Below are positions 11,501-18,582 of a stretch of DNA of 64,000 nt, piece after piece; within the stretch, counting starts at the first letter, position 1, and the number at the start of each line of letters is the position of its first letter. Under the pieces are notes generated by a model. It made no database searches, was not told the DNA's origin, and was given only the letters and a program-made list of their open reading frames with translations. Source of the DNA: Streptomyces sp. NBC_00820 (GTDB taxonomy: Bacteria; Actinomycetota; Actinomycetes; Streptomycetales; Streptomycetaceae); the NCBI RefSeq assembly GCF_036347055.1, contig NZ_CP108882.1:1178001-1242000 (forward strand), written 5' to 3'. Made by a program: the position numbers and the translations under genes.

Positions 11501-14500
11501 ACGGTCGGCGGCCGCGTGCTCGACGGGGATCGTCGCCCTCGGCACCTCGGCCAGGATGCGCTGGCCGCCGTCCTCGTCGAAGACGGCGCGCAGCATCTCG
11601 TGGCGGGCGACGAGCTGGTTCCAGGCCCGCTCCAGGCGCTCCAGGTCGAGGCCGGTGCCGTCGAACTCCGTGTAGTAGTGAGCTCCCACCCCGCCGAGGG
11701 GCAATCCGGTGGCCCGGCCGGTCCAGTAGGCGCGCTGCACGTCGGTCGGCGGGAACGGGTCGTGGCGGTGGCCGGGGTCCGCACTGACGGTGAGGGGCGG
11801 GCGGCTGGGGGTTTCCTCAGCTTGTCGGGGCGACGACGCGTCGGGGCCCGAGCCGGCGTCCGGCTTCGCGCCCTGGGCCGGGCCCACGTTCCCGTACACC
11901 GCCTGTCCGCCGACGACGTGCGGTGCGAGGTGGGGTGCGAGGTCCTTCAGCACGGGCGTGGCGAACACGGCGGACAGATCGAGGGGCAGGCCGGCCTTCC
12001 GCAGGTGGCCGACCAGCCGGGTGGCCAGCAGCGAGTCGCCGCCGAGGCCGAAGAAGTTGTCGTCACGGCCCACTCGGGCCACTCCCAGCACCGCGCACCA
12101 GGCGGAGGCGAGCACGGATTCGGACGGACCGCGCGGCGGTTCTCCGGCCGCCCCGGTGTCCTCGGGGTCCGGCAGCAGACGCGCCAGGGCCGTGCGGTCC
12201 AGTTTGCCGTTGGCGGTGACGGGCAGCGCGGGTACGCCGTAGACGCGGTCGGGGAGCATCGCGGCCGGCAGCCTGTCCGCCAGCCAGTCGCGCATCTCCG
12301 GGCCGGAGGGCAGGCCCGCGTCGGCGGTGCGATGTGCGCGCAGCAGTACCTCGGCTCCGGGAGGGCAGTCGTCGGTGGCCGGACACGTCAGACCGTGGGC
12401 GGTCAGCAGACGCGACCACTCCTCCACCGGCAGGAGCGTTGTCCGGCGATCGCGGCGGACGGCGTCGAGTGTGGTGAAGCCGCGGGTGGGCAGGGCGGCG
12501 GCGATCAGGGCGAACGGTGGGAGTTCCGTCCGCTCCAGGGCGAGCAGCCGCCCCCCGGGAGCCAGCAGGAGCGCGGCGAGGCCGATGCCGGTGGTGGGGT
12601 CGGGGAAGGCGTGCAGGGCGTTGTCGGCCACGACCACGTCGAAGGCGGCCAGCAGGTCGTCGGGCAGCAGCCCGCCGCTCGTGCGGCACATCCGGATCCG
12701 GTCCTCGGGCAGCCGGCCGGCGACGTCCCGGGCGGCGGCGAGGCGTGCGGTGGACTCGTCGATCAGGGTGAGGCGGTGCCGCTGTCCGGGCGCGGTCAGG
12801 CGCGTGAGGGTGCGCGCGCCCACGGCGCCGAGCACGGCGATGTCCGAAGGTGCGGGGGCGTCCTGGATCTCCCGGACCAGTGCGTCGAGCGCGGTCGTGT
12901 TCCGGTCCGGTACGGCGTCCGCGAGTGCCGTGGGCGCGAGGACGGAGTCGTCGAGCAGGACGAGCGGGTCGAGCGCGCCCCGTACGATGGCGGCGATGTC
13001 GTCCATGCGCCCGTTCAACCGAGCGCTGATGCGTGCGAGTTCGCGGCCGGCATCATCCTGACCGGTGCCCCGCCCGAAGCCCGGACCGCTGCCCCCTGCG
13101 AAGCTCCGGCCGGTGTCCCCTACGGCCTCACCTCGATCGGCGCCCGCCGCGTCGCGGCACACCTCCGTCAATCGCGGACCGGCGGCGTAGCCGTGCCGGT
13201 CGCCGGTGAGGACTTCACGCGAGGTCAGCCAGTCGAACCAGAGCCGGAGCAGGGGGTGCCACTCGGCCGGAGCACCCCAGCGCCGTGCCAGCTCGGGCAG
13301 TGAGGTGGCCGTGCCGGTGATGCCCGCCTCACGCACGGCGAGGCGGGCGAGCAGGGACTCCACGGCCCGGGCCTCGGGGTCGGTTTCGCCGCGTACGGCC
13401 CAGTGGCCCGTCCCTGGCCCGCGATCCGTGCCGCCACCTGCCGCCCGGCCCGGCGATCCGCCGGGTGCGGGGAGGTTCGGGGCCGTCGCGTGCCTCGGGG
13501 TCGCGACCGCGACCAGGCGTTTGGCCCGGTCGGCGCCCACGGTGGTCACCACGCAGCCGCCGACGGCCGGGTGGGAGCCGAGCGCGGCCTCGATCTCGCC
13601 CGGTTCGGTACGTACGCCTCGGATCTTGACCTGCTGGTCGATCCGGCCGAGGAACTCCAGGGTGCCGTCCGGACGGTACCGTCCGCGGTCACCCGTCCGG
13701 TACCAGCGTCCTCCCTGACGGACGGGGAACCTCTCCGCCGTGAGTCCGGGGTCTCCCAGGTAACCGAGGGCGACACCGGCACCGCCGATCCACAGCTCGC
13801 CGGGGACCCAGTCCGGACGGTCTGCGCCGTCCGGGCCCACCACGCGGAACTCCTGGTTGGCGAGCGGGAAACCGTAGGGAATCGACGCCCAGCCGGCCGG
13901 AACCTCGGTCACCTCGTACAGGTTCGACCAGATGGCGGCTTCGGTGGCGCCCCCGAGGGCGAGGAAGCGGCAGGACCCGCCGCTCTGACCGGCGAGCCGG
14001 CCGGGCAGGTCGAGGCCGATCCAGTCACCCGACAGGAGCGCCACGCGCAGCCCTTCCAACGGGGTGCCCCGGCCGGTCGCCTCGGTGAGCAGCATGTCGA
14101 GCAGAAGCGGCACCGAGTTCCACACGGTCACCCGGTGACGGACGATCAGGTCGGCCCACGCCCGCGGGTCGCGTCGTTCGGCCTCGGCCACCAGAACCAG
14201 CGCGCCGCCGGTCGACAGCAGGCCGAAGACGTCGTACACCGACAGGTCGAAGTCCATGGCGGAGACGGCCAGCACACGGTCGGAGCCCGCGAGCGACAGG
14301 CGCGTGTTGATGTCGTCGACGGTGTTGGCCGCGGCGGCGTGCGCGACGGCGACGCCCTTGGGCTCTCCCGTCGTGCCCGAGGTGTAGATCACGTAGGCGG
14401 GGGTGCCGGGGTCGACGGACACCGGCGCGGCGAGCGGTCGCCGTGCGCAGGTGGTGGCGACGTCGAGTACGGCGACGTCCGCCGGGAGCCGTCCGGGCGC

Positions 14501-16699
14501 GTCGCCCGGCCGGCTCGCCGCGTCGCTCAGCATGAGCCGGGAGCCGGCACGGCGCAGGATGCGCCGCATGCGCTCGGCGGGCTGGTCGGCGCCGATCGGG
14601 ACGTACGCCCCTCCGGCCGCGAGGACGCCGAGCACCGCAGCGATCTGGTCCGGGCCCCGCCGCACGGAGACGGCGACCGGCTCGCCCGGCCGCAGGCCGC
14701 CCTCGACGAGGGCTCCGGCCACGCCGAGTGCGCGCCGCGCCAACTCGCCGTAGGTCATGGCCGACTGGCCCAAACCGCTGCCCCACAGCAGGGCGGGACG
14801 GTCCGGTTGCCGTCGTGCGCGGGCGAAGAAGGAGTCGTGCAGTGTCCTCGGGGTGAGCGGCCGCTGCGTGGAGTTGACCTTCTCCCGCACCACCCGCTGC
14901 GGTGCGGGCAGTGGCACCGACGCCGACGTGGTCCAGTCGGAGTCCTCCGCCGACAGACCGTCGACGAGCGTCCGGTAGGCGTCGAACATGTCGTCCATCA
15001 GACGCGGCGGGAACAGGTCGTCGACCGAGTCCCAGCACAGGTCGACCCCCTCGTCCGACTCGTACACCTGGTGGTCCAGCCAGACCTGGGGCGTCTGCGA
15101 GATCATCCAGTGGAGTTCTCCGAGCACCGTCCGCACAGGTGGCGGGACCAGTTCGGTGCCCAGGTTGCACGCGAACACCACGGGGGCGCGGCGGGGGCGG
15201 TCCGGGTCCGTTCGGGCCAGATCGCGCAGCACCTCCACGCCGGAGCAGGCTCGGTGGGCGACGTTGGCCCGGAACTCGGCCTGGAGGGCGTGAACGCGCT
15301 CGGCGAAGGACGCGCCGGCGGACAGGTCGACGGGAAGCAGCAGCAGATCGGTGAAGTCGGCCACCATGCCGTCGACGTCCGCGTGGGCCGGGTCACGGTC
15401 GAACATCGGCAGGCTGAGCAGGAACCGGCTGCTCTCGCTCCACGCTCCGAGCACCTGCGCGTACGCGGCGGCGAGGGCCATCGCCGGTGTCGTGCCGCCC
15501 TGCCGCGCGCGACGGCGGAACCGCTCCCAGGCCTGCGGTGCCACCCGGTACCTGCGCCGGGTGAAGCGCGGCGCGCCCAGGGTGCTCGGATCGGTGGCGA
15601 GCGGGAGGGCGGGCCCGTCGGGAAGGTCCGTCAGACGTTCACGCCAGTACCGGCGGGCCCGTTCGCGCGCGTCGGTCCGGTCGAGGTCGTGTTCGCGGTC
15701 GGCGAGATAACGCGGGAACCCGGATTCGCTCCCGGGCGGCGAGGTCCGCGAGGCCGTCTCGGCACCGGGGGCGCGTGCCTCGATACCGGGGGCGCCTACC
15801 TCGGTGCCGGGGTCGTCGAGGCACGCGCGGGCGAGGTCGGCCAGCAGGATCCTGATGCTCTCGACGTCCGCGACGAGGAGGTCGATCCCGAGATGGATCC
15901 GGGACGTCCCTCCGGGCAGGAGGGAGAGCTGGACGTCGAACACCTCGCCGTGTTCGACGCGCAGCCGGCGGTGCGACAGCGCTTCGCGTACGGCCGCCAG
16001 CCGGGGCCGCGGATCCTGTTCCGCGCAAAGGTCGTGGACGGTCAGGCCGCGCCACGGGCTCGTCGGCATGATCTGCTGCGTACCGTCGTCGAGGAACCGG
16101 GCGCGCAGCATGCCGTGGCGCGCGATGACAGCGTGCACCGCGTGTTCCAGTCGCCGCGGGGCCAGCCGGGCGCCGTCGAACTCGAAGTACGCGTGGCAGC
16201 CGACCCCGCCGAGCACCTGGTCGTCGCGGCGGCCGATCCAGTAGGCGTGCTGCATGGCCGTCAGCGGGAAGGGAGCGCCGGAGTCCGGGCTCCGGGCTCC
16301 ACTCGGCTCTGCCCGCTCCTGCGGGGGTGCCTCGGCCGACGGATGCGGGAGAGCCGGTGCGACGGCCGGCTGCCGTTCCCGGCGGGTGTGCGGCACGTGC
16401 GGTGGCCGGGTGGCGAGCAGAGCCGTCCAGGCCGCCAGGGTCGGACGCTCGGCCAGATCGAGGAAGTCGACGAACACGCCGTGCCGGCGCAGTCGGCCGG
16501 CCAGGCTCATGAACCGGATGGAGTCCATGCCGCACTCGGTCAGATCGTCGTCGTGCGGTACGTCCCGAGGCTCGCAGCCGAGCAGGCCGGCCACCTCGTT
16601 CCTGATGACGTCCTCGGTGAGTGCTCTGTACACGGACGACGACGGCTCGCATCCGGTCGCCGAAACCCCATGACCCGGTGAATTCATTCCACAACCCAT
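5534..16699 (-). CDS. NRPS, three cysteine modules with aryl carrier: ArCP-Cy-A(pseudoMT)-PCP-Cy-A-PCP-Cy-A-PCP
   Basis: 3721 residues. Aryl carrier protein with phosphopantetheine Ser60 (ECGMDSIRF). Cy1 has DLLVADVES near 271. A1 has core YVIYTSGTTG near 768 and pocket D-L-Y-N-S-I-W (cysteine), split by an inserted methyltransferase-like domain at about 1060-1480 whose SAM loop is degenerate (VLGAVGARTL near 1290), as in PchE/HMWP2-type epimerase domains. PCP1 is near 1555. Cy2 has ENIVLDGRS near 1780, with Glu for the first Asp. A2 core is near 2248 and PCP2 near 2638. Cy3 has DYLLVDGLS near 2830. A3 core is near 3277 and PCP3 near 3666. A2 and A3 share an almost identical core with pocket D-L-F-N-S-I-W, close to the cysteine code. 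The acidic tail EDEDTEDGTL suits docking to the TubC domain of the next protein. It should load salicylate and join three cyclised cysteines. Met5 (16687) is a possible alternative start; no strong Shine-Dalgarno precedes either. Confidence 0.95.
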   Translation of the reverse strand: MGCGMNSPGHGVSATGCEPSSSVYRALTEDVIRNEVAGLLGCEPRDVPHDDDLTECGMDSIRFMSLAGRLRRHGVFVDFLDLAERPTLAAWTALLATRPPHVPHTRRERQPAVAPALPHPSAEAPPQERAEPSGARSPDSGAPFPLTAMQHAYWIGRRDDQVLGGVGCHAYFEFDGARLAPRRLEHAVHAVIARHGMLRARFLDDGTQQIMPTSPWRGLTVHDLCAEQDPRPRLAAVREALSHRRLRVEHGEVFDVQLSLLPGGTSRIHLGIDLLVADVESIRILLADLARACLDDPGTEVGAPGIEARAPGAETASRTSPPGSESGFPRYLADREHDLDRTDARERARRYWRERLTDLPDGPALPLATDPSTLGAPRFTRRRYRVAPQAWERFRRRARQGGTTPAMALAAAYAQVLGAWSESSRFLLSLPMFDRDPAHADVDGMVADFTDLLLLPVDLSAGASFAERVHALQAEFRANVAHRACSGVEVLRDLARTDPDRPRRAPVVFACNLGTELVPPPVRTVLGELHWMISQTPQVWLDHQVYESDEGVDLCWDSVDDLFPPRLMDDMFDAYRTLVDGLSAEDSDWTTSASVPLPAPQRVVREKVNSTQRPLTPRTLHDSFFARARRQPDRPALLWGSGLGQSAMTYGELARRALGVAGALVEGGLRPGEPVAVSVRRGPDQIAAVLGVLAAGGAYVPIGADQPAERMRRILRRAGSRLMLSDAASRPGDAPGRLPADVAVLDVATTCARRPLAAPVSVDPGTPAYVIYTSGTTGEPKGVAVAHAAAANTVDDINTRLSLAGSDRVLAVSAMDFDLSVYDVFGLLSTGGALVLVAEAERRDPRAWADLIVRHRVTVWNSVPLLLDMLLTEATGRGTPLEGLRVALLSGDWIGLDLPGRLAGQSGGSCRFLALGGATEAAIWSNLYEVTEVPAGWASIPYGFPLANQEFRVVGPDGADRPDWVPGELWIGGAGVALGYLGDPGLTAERFPVRQGGRWYRTGDRGRYRPDGTLEFLGRIDQQVKIRGVRTEPGEIEAALGSHPAVGGCVVTTVGADRAKRLVAVATPRHATAPNLPAPGGSPGRAAGGGTDRGPGTGHWAVRGETDPEARAVESLLARLAVREAGITGTATSLPELARRWGAPAEWHPLLRLWFDWLTSREVLTGDRHGYAAGPRLTEVCRDAAGADRGEAVGDTGRSFAGGSGPGFGRGTGQDDAGRELARISARLNGRMDDIAAIVRGALDPLVLLDDSVLAPTALADAVPDRNTTALDALVREIQDAPAPSDIAVLGAVGARTLTRLTAPGQRHRLTLIDESTARLAAARDVAGRLPEDRIRMCRTSGGLLPDDLLAAFDVVVADNALHAFPDPTTGIGLAALLLAPGGRLLALERTELPPFALIAAALPTRGFTTLDAVRRDRRTTLLPVEEWSRLLTAHGLTCPATDDCPPGAEVLLRAHRTADAGLPSGPEMRDWLADRLPAAMLPDRVYGVPALPVTANGKLDRTALARLLPDPEDTGAAGEPPRGPSESVLASAWCAVLGVARVGRDDNFFGLGGDSLLATRLVGHLRKAGLPLDLSAVFATPVLKDLAPHLAPHVVGGQAVYGNVGPAQGAKPDAGSGPDASSPRQAEETPSRPPLTVSADPGHRHDPFPPTDVQRAYWTGRATGLPLGGVGAHYYTEFDGTGLDLERLERAWNQLVARHEMLRAVFDEDGGQRILAEVPRATIPVEHAAADRAAQALADLRAGMSHQVRDPARWPLNDLRAVVYEQDGEQRVRLGVSLENIVLDGRSMMIVLSELEQLYHAPDAVLPPVAGLSFRDYLIQVTPSEEETKAARRYWTERLADLPPAPALPLAAHPSAVGTPRFVRRSGLLPADRWRALTERAARHGLTPSVVLLTAYAEVLARWSGRPELTVNLTLFDRQDVHPAVDDIVGDFTSLLPLAYRPEAGTGFLARAQALQRRLGQDLDHRAWSAVRVSRELARAQGTAEAALPVVFTSALGTRRDLSLDLSDWLLPKVWGISQTPQTWLDNQVYDSPRGLHYDWDAVEQLLPDTVLDPMFDAYGHLLDRLGETDWSAPLSDLLPAGQRRVRERVNATDGPLPSLTLHEPFFERAAKEPHLTACVGDFGRLSYGELALRARRVAGKLRASGVREGDSVALHLPKGPDQLACVLGVLAAGAAYVPVGLDQPPLRRTELYRSAGVGCVLAATGAAAHAEAAPEGVTVLSVEDCSDSEPLVGLVGVGVDAVAYVIFTSGSTGVPKGVEVSHGAAMNTVVDVCRRFGVGVGDRVLAVSALDFDLSVFDVFGLLGVGGALVLVGEGERRDAECWVRLVAEHGVTVWNSVPMLLEMLVAAVGSAGVLASSLRLALVSGDWVGLDLKSRLVRVGSGCRLVALGGATEAGIWSNWWEVAEVPAHWVSVPYGLPLGNQRFRVVDGEGRDCPDLVAGELWIGGASLALGYRGEPELTARKFVVGADGGRWYRTGDVGRYWADGTLEFLGRRDHQLKVSGHRVELGEIESVLETHPSVHHAVVTVDDTGARRRLVAHVVSGHTLPEAELTAFLRDRLPGHAVPAAIGLLDELPLTANGKVDRAALAAAAPAAPVTDGGEAPRTPVERLVSDVWSEVLDVPRPPRDGNFFLLGGDSLLATKVVALLRAAGVNGAAISGLFTTPVLADFAAPLTLGPAPDAERLPTIAPDPANRHQPFAPTELQRAYWVGRSPGFTLGGVGSYYYCEFDESGFDLERLEAAWNRLIARHEMLRAVFDEDGDQRILPEVPRLRVPVTDAPDGAAEEALERLREEMSHQVLDPGTWPLFDVRAVRLGGGRARVGIGLDYLLVDGLSMMILFAELDTLYRDPAAELPPVDFSFRDYVCQAKPSRTESEAALDHWRRRVPELPPAPALPLAADPASIARPRFARRETWLDPARWSTLQDRAKQCGLTPSAVLLAAYAEVLSTWSADLELTVGLTLFDRRAAHPHIDRVLGDFTSLLPVAHQPLAGESFESRVRRLQERMWQDLDHRGAPVLGLLRESAGAAGGAEGALPVVFTSALGVNDTLSDGLRKPVWSVSQTPQVWLDEQVMMRDGGLQLTWDAVDELFPAGVLDAMFAAHGELLDWIVRADWSERTPALLPSRQSAVRDAVNATTGPLPDQLLHAAFFTRAAAEPDRPALLWDKDGRMTYGELADRALRVAAMLRAEGVRPGDLVAVTLPKGPAQIAAVLGVLAAGAAYVPVGVDQPAVRRERMLAAAGVRHTITTVHAADAFEPLVGLVGVGVDAVAYVIFTSGSTGVPKGVEVSHGAAMNTVVDVCRRFGVGVGDRVLAVSALDFDLSVFDVFGLLGVGGALVLVGEGERRDAECWVRLVAEHGVTVWNSVPMLLEMLVAAVGSAGVLASSLRLALVSGDWVGLDLKSRLVRVGSGCRLVALGGATEAGIWSNWWEVAEVPAHWVSVPYGLPLGNQRFRVVDGEGRDCPDLVAGELWIGGASLALGYRGEPELTARKFVVGADGGRWYRTGDVGRYWADGTLEFLGRRDHQLKVSGHRVELGEIESVLETHPAVHHAVVMPVGERDDRRLHAFVTIRPSALTPDFDLFVADRLPAHARPAGYTPLDELPLTANGKVDRAALVPLVPDGPATLPPGDAPRGPVETALAALWSSVLGLPEVPRDATFFALGGDSLRATRLVQRLRHEFGGDISLRQLLGEPTIAGLAKLIEPQHLAIEDEDTEDGTL
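6034..6929. repeat. Copy 1 of 896-bp near-identical repeat (A3 adenylation core)
   Basis: Matches 9115-10010 at a constant offset of 3081 with, by eye, four differences (6055/9136, 6118/9199, 6194/9275, 6905/9986). It covers the A-domain core from just before motif A3 to just after A8, including every specificity residue. On the coding strand its codons end mostly in G or T (GTG, TTG, GAT, GGT, TCG), unlike the C-ending flanks. Both ends are sharp. Confidence 0.97.
9115..10010. repeat. Copy 2 of 896-bp near-identical repeat (A2 adenylation core)
   Basis: Partner of 6034-6929. Sequence before and after diverges at once into ordinary module-specific code, which indicates recombination or gene conversion at subdomain boundaries rather than duplication of a whole module. 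Confidence 0.97.
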
Positions 16700-16914
16700 C
16701 GCCGACTGATTGTGCCTCGGAATTGATACACCAAAGTTCTCGCCAACGGCAAAGCGTTGCAGATGGCGGACGGCGTCTCACCCGCTGCTATGGTTGCGCA
16801 CGTCGCAGAGCCCTGGGCATACCCGGTCACGGGACGAGCTCAAGCACACTCGCTCCACACATCGACCGGCACTCGACCTAGAAAGTCCATCCATAAAATG
16901 TTCGGATTATCGGG
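16700..16914. promoter_or_regulatory. Divergent intergenic region between NRPS operon and salicyl-AMP ligase
   Basis: About 215 bp separate the two divergent arms. For the leftward arm a weak candidate promoter reads TTGCCG (complement of 16747-16752), 18 bp, then TATCAA (complement of 16723-16728), about 24 bp before ATG 16699. For the rightward arm TAAAAT at 16894-16899 lies only 15 bp before ATG 16915, which would give a very short leader. I looked for a DmdR/IdeR iron box and a Zur box and saw neither. Confidence 0.35.
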
Positions 16915-18564
16915 ATGAAATTCAGCGCCGACACGTTGGACTCCGTGCTGCACGAACGGGCCCGGCTGCACCCGGACCGGCCGGCCCTCGTCTCACCCGC
17001 CGGAGACGTCGTTACATACGACGAACTGCGCATTCTTGCCGAGCAGTTGACGTCACAGCTGCGCCGCATCGGCGTCACCGCCGGGGATCGGATCGTGGTC
17101 CAGCTCCCCAACCTTATGGAATTCACACTTCTGATCTTCGCGCTGGTGCGGATGCGGGCCATTCCGGTTCTGGCCCTCCCGGCACACCGGAAGAACGAAG
17201 TCAGCCACTTGTGCCGCATGACGGATGCCGTCGGTTACGTCATCCCGGACCGGCACATGGGTTTTGAATTCTCGGAACTCGCCGATTCCGTACGGGCAGA
17301 GAATCCGAATCTGCGTCACGTACTGATTGCCACCGGGGGGAACAGGCCGTGGCACAGCCTCGACGAAACATTTCTTCTACGGGACGGCACCCCTCTTTCC
17401 GAAGCCGCCGGGAATTGGCCGGACAATGCCTCCGAAGCACCCGGATCCTCGCGTCCCGACGGGGCGGAAACGGCCCTGCTCCTGCTGTCCGGCGGAACGA
17501 CCGGACTGCCCAAACTGATCGCCAGGACCCATCGGGACTACGCGTACAACATCCGGCACAGCGCGGCGGTGTGCGGGCTCGACCAGGACAGCGTGTACCT
17601 GACGGCCCTGCCGGCCGCTCATAATTTCGCCCTCGGCTGCCCCGGTGTGCTGGGCACCCTGGCGGCCGGCGGCAAGGTCGTCCTGGCCGAGGACGCCACA
17701 CCCGCCAGGACCTTCCCCCTGATCGAGCGCGAACGGGTGACGGTCACCGCGCTCACCCCTCCTCTGCTGAAGCTCTGGCTGGACGAGGCGGCCTGGACCG
17801 AGCACGACCTGTCGAGCCTCGCCCTGCTGCAGGTGGGAGGCGCCCGGCTGAGCCGGGCGGACGCCGAACGGGTCGGGCCCGAACTGGGCTGCCGGCTCCA
17901 GCAGGTGTTCGGCATGGCCGAGGGACTGCTCTGCTTCACCCGGGCCGACGACCCGGAGGACATCGTGCTCTCCACCCAGGGCCGTCCGCTCTCCGGGGAC
18001 GACGAGCTGCGTGTGGTGGACGGCGACGAGCGCGAGGTCGCCCCCGGCGAGGTGGGGCACCTGCTGGTGCGCGGCCCCTACACGGTGCGCGGCTACTACC
18101 GGGCGCCCGAGTACGACGCCATCGCCTTCACCTCCGACGGTTTCTACCGGACCGGCGACCTCGTCCGGATCACCCCGACCGGCCACGTGATCGTCGAGGG
18201 CCGGATCAAGGACGTCATCAACCGCGGCGGCGAGAAGGTTCCGGCCACGGAGGTGGAGAGCCATCTGGCCGAGCACACCCGGGTGGCCGAGGTCGCGGTC
18301 GTCGGGATGCCGGATCCGCTGCTCGGTGAACGCACGTGTACGTATGTGGTACCGCGGGCCGAACCACCCACGCTGAGGGAGCTGAACGGCTTCCTGCGCG
18401 AGCGGGGACTGGCCGCGCACAAGCTGCCCGACCGGCTGGAGATCGTGGCCACGCTGCCGCGTACCGGCGCGGGCAAGGTGGACAAGCGTGAGCTCGCCGA
18501 AGACGTCGCCGCGCGGCTGTGCGCGGAACGCGACGCGCGCCGGCGTACGGCAGCGAGCCTGTAG
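16915..18564 (+). CDS. Salicyl-AMP ligase (aryl acid-activating enzyme, YbtE/PchD/DhbE family)
   Basis: 549 residues, stand-alone aryl-acid adenylation enzyme. It should activate salicylate with ATP and load it on the ArCP of the NRPS at 5534-16699. Visible: ATP loop LLLSGGTTGLPK near 182-193, the aryl-acid-ligase-like ALPAAHNFALGCPG, the A5 region QQVFGMAEGL, hinge GRIKDVINRGGEKV, and catalytic Lys in TGAGKVDKREL. The N-terminus is shorter than EntE; an in-frame stop at 16894-16896 rules out an upstream ATG or GTG. It is followed 18 bp later by the salicylate synthase, so the two form one operon. Salicylate rather than dihydroxybenzoate is inferred from that neighbour. Confidence 0.93.
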   Translation: MKFSADTLDSVLHERARLHPDRPALVSPAGDVVTYDELRILAEQLTSQLRRIGVTAGDRIVVQLPNLMEFTLLIFALVRMRAIPVLALPAHRKNEVSHLCRMTDAVGYVIPDRHMGFEFSELADSVRAENPNLRHVLIATGGNRPWHSLDETFLLRDGTPLSEAAGNWPDNASEAPGSSRPDGAETALLLLSGGTTGLPKLIARTHRDYAYNIRHSAAVCGLDQDSVYLTALPAAHNFALGCPGVLGTLAAGGKVVLAEDATPARTFPLIERERVTVTALTPPLLKLWLDEAAWTEHDLSSLALLQVGGARLSRADAERVGPELGCRLQQVFGMAEGLLCFTRADDPEDIVLSTQGRPLSGDDELRVVDGDEREVAPGEVGHLLVRGPYTVRGYYRAPEYDAIAFTSDGFYRTGDLVRITPTGHVIVEGRIKDVINRGGEKVPATEVESHLAEHTRVAEVAVVGMPDPLLGERTCTYVVPRAEPPTLRELNGFLRERGLAAHKLPDRLEIVATLPRTGAGKVDKRELAEDVAARLCAERDARRRTAASL

Positions 18565-18582
18565 AGCAGTGAGGGAGAAGCC

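Noticed and set aside
9005..16681. Other long plus-strand open frames opposite NRPS1 (also 5576-8752)
   Set aside because: Same reason; the minus-strand frame has all domain motifs, and the plus frames only reflect codon bias.
16700..16914. Iron box or Zur box in the divergent NRPS promoter region
   Set aside because: No palindrome near the DmdR/IdeR or Zur consensus could be found by eye.
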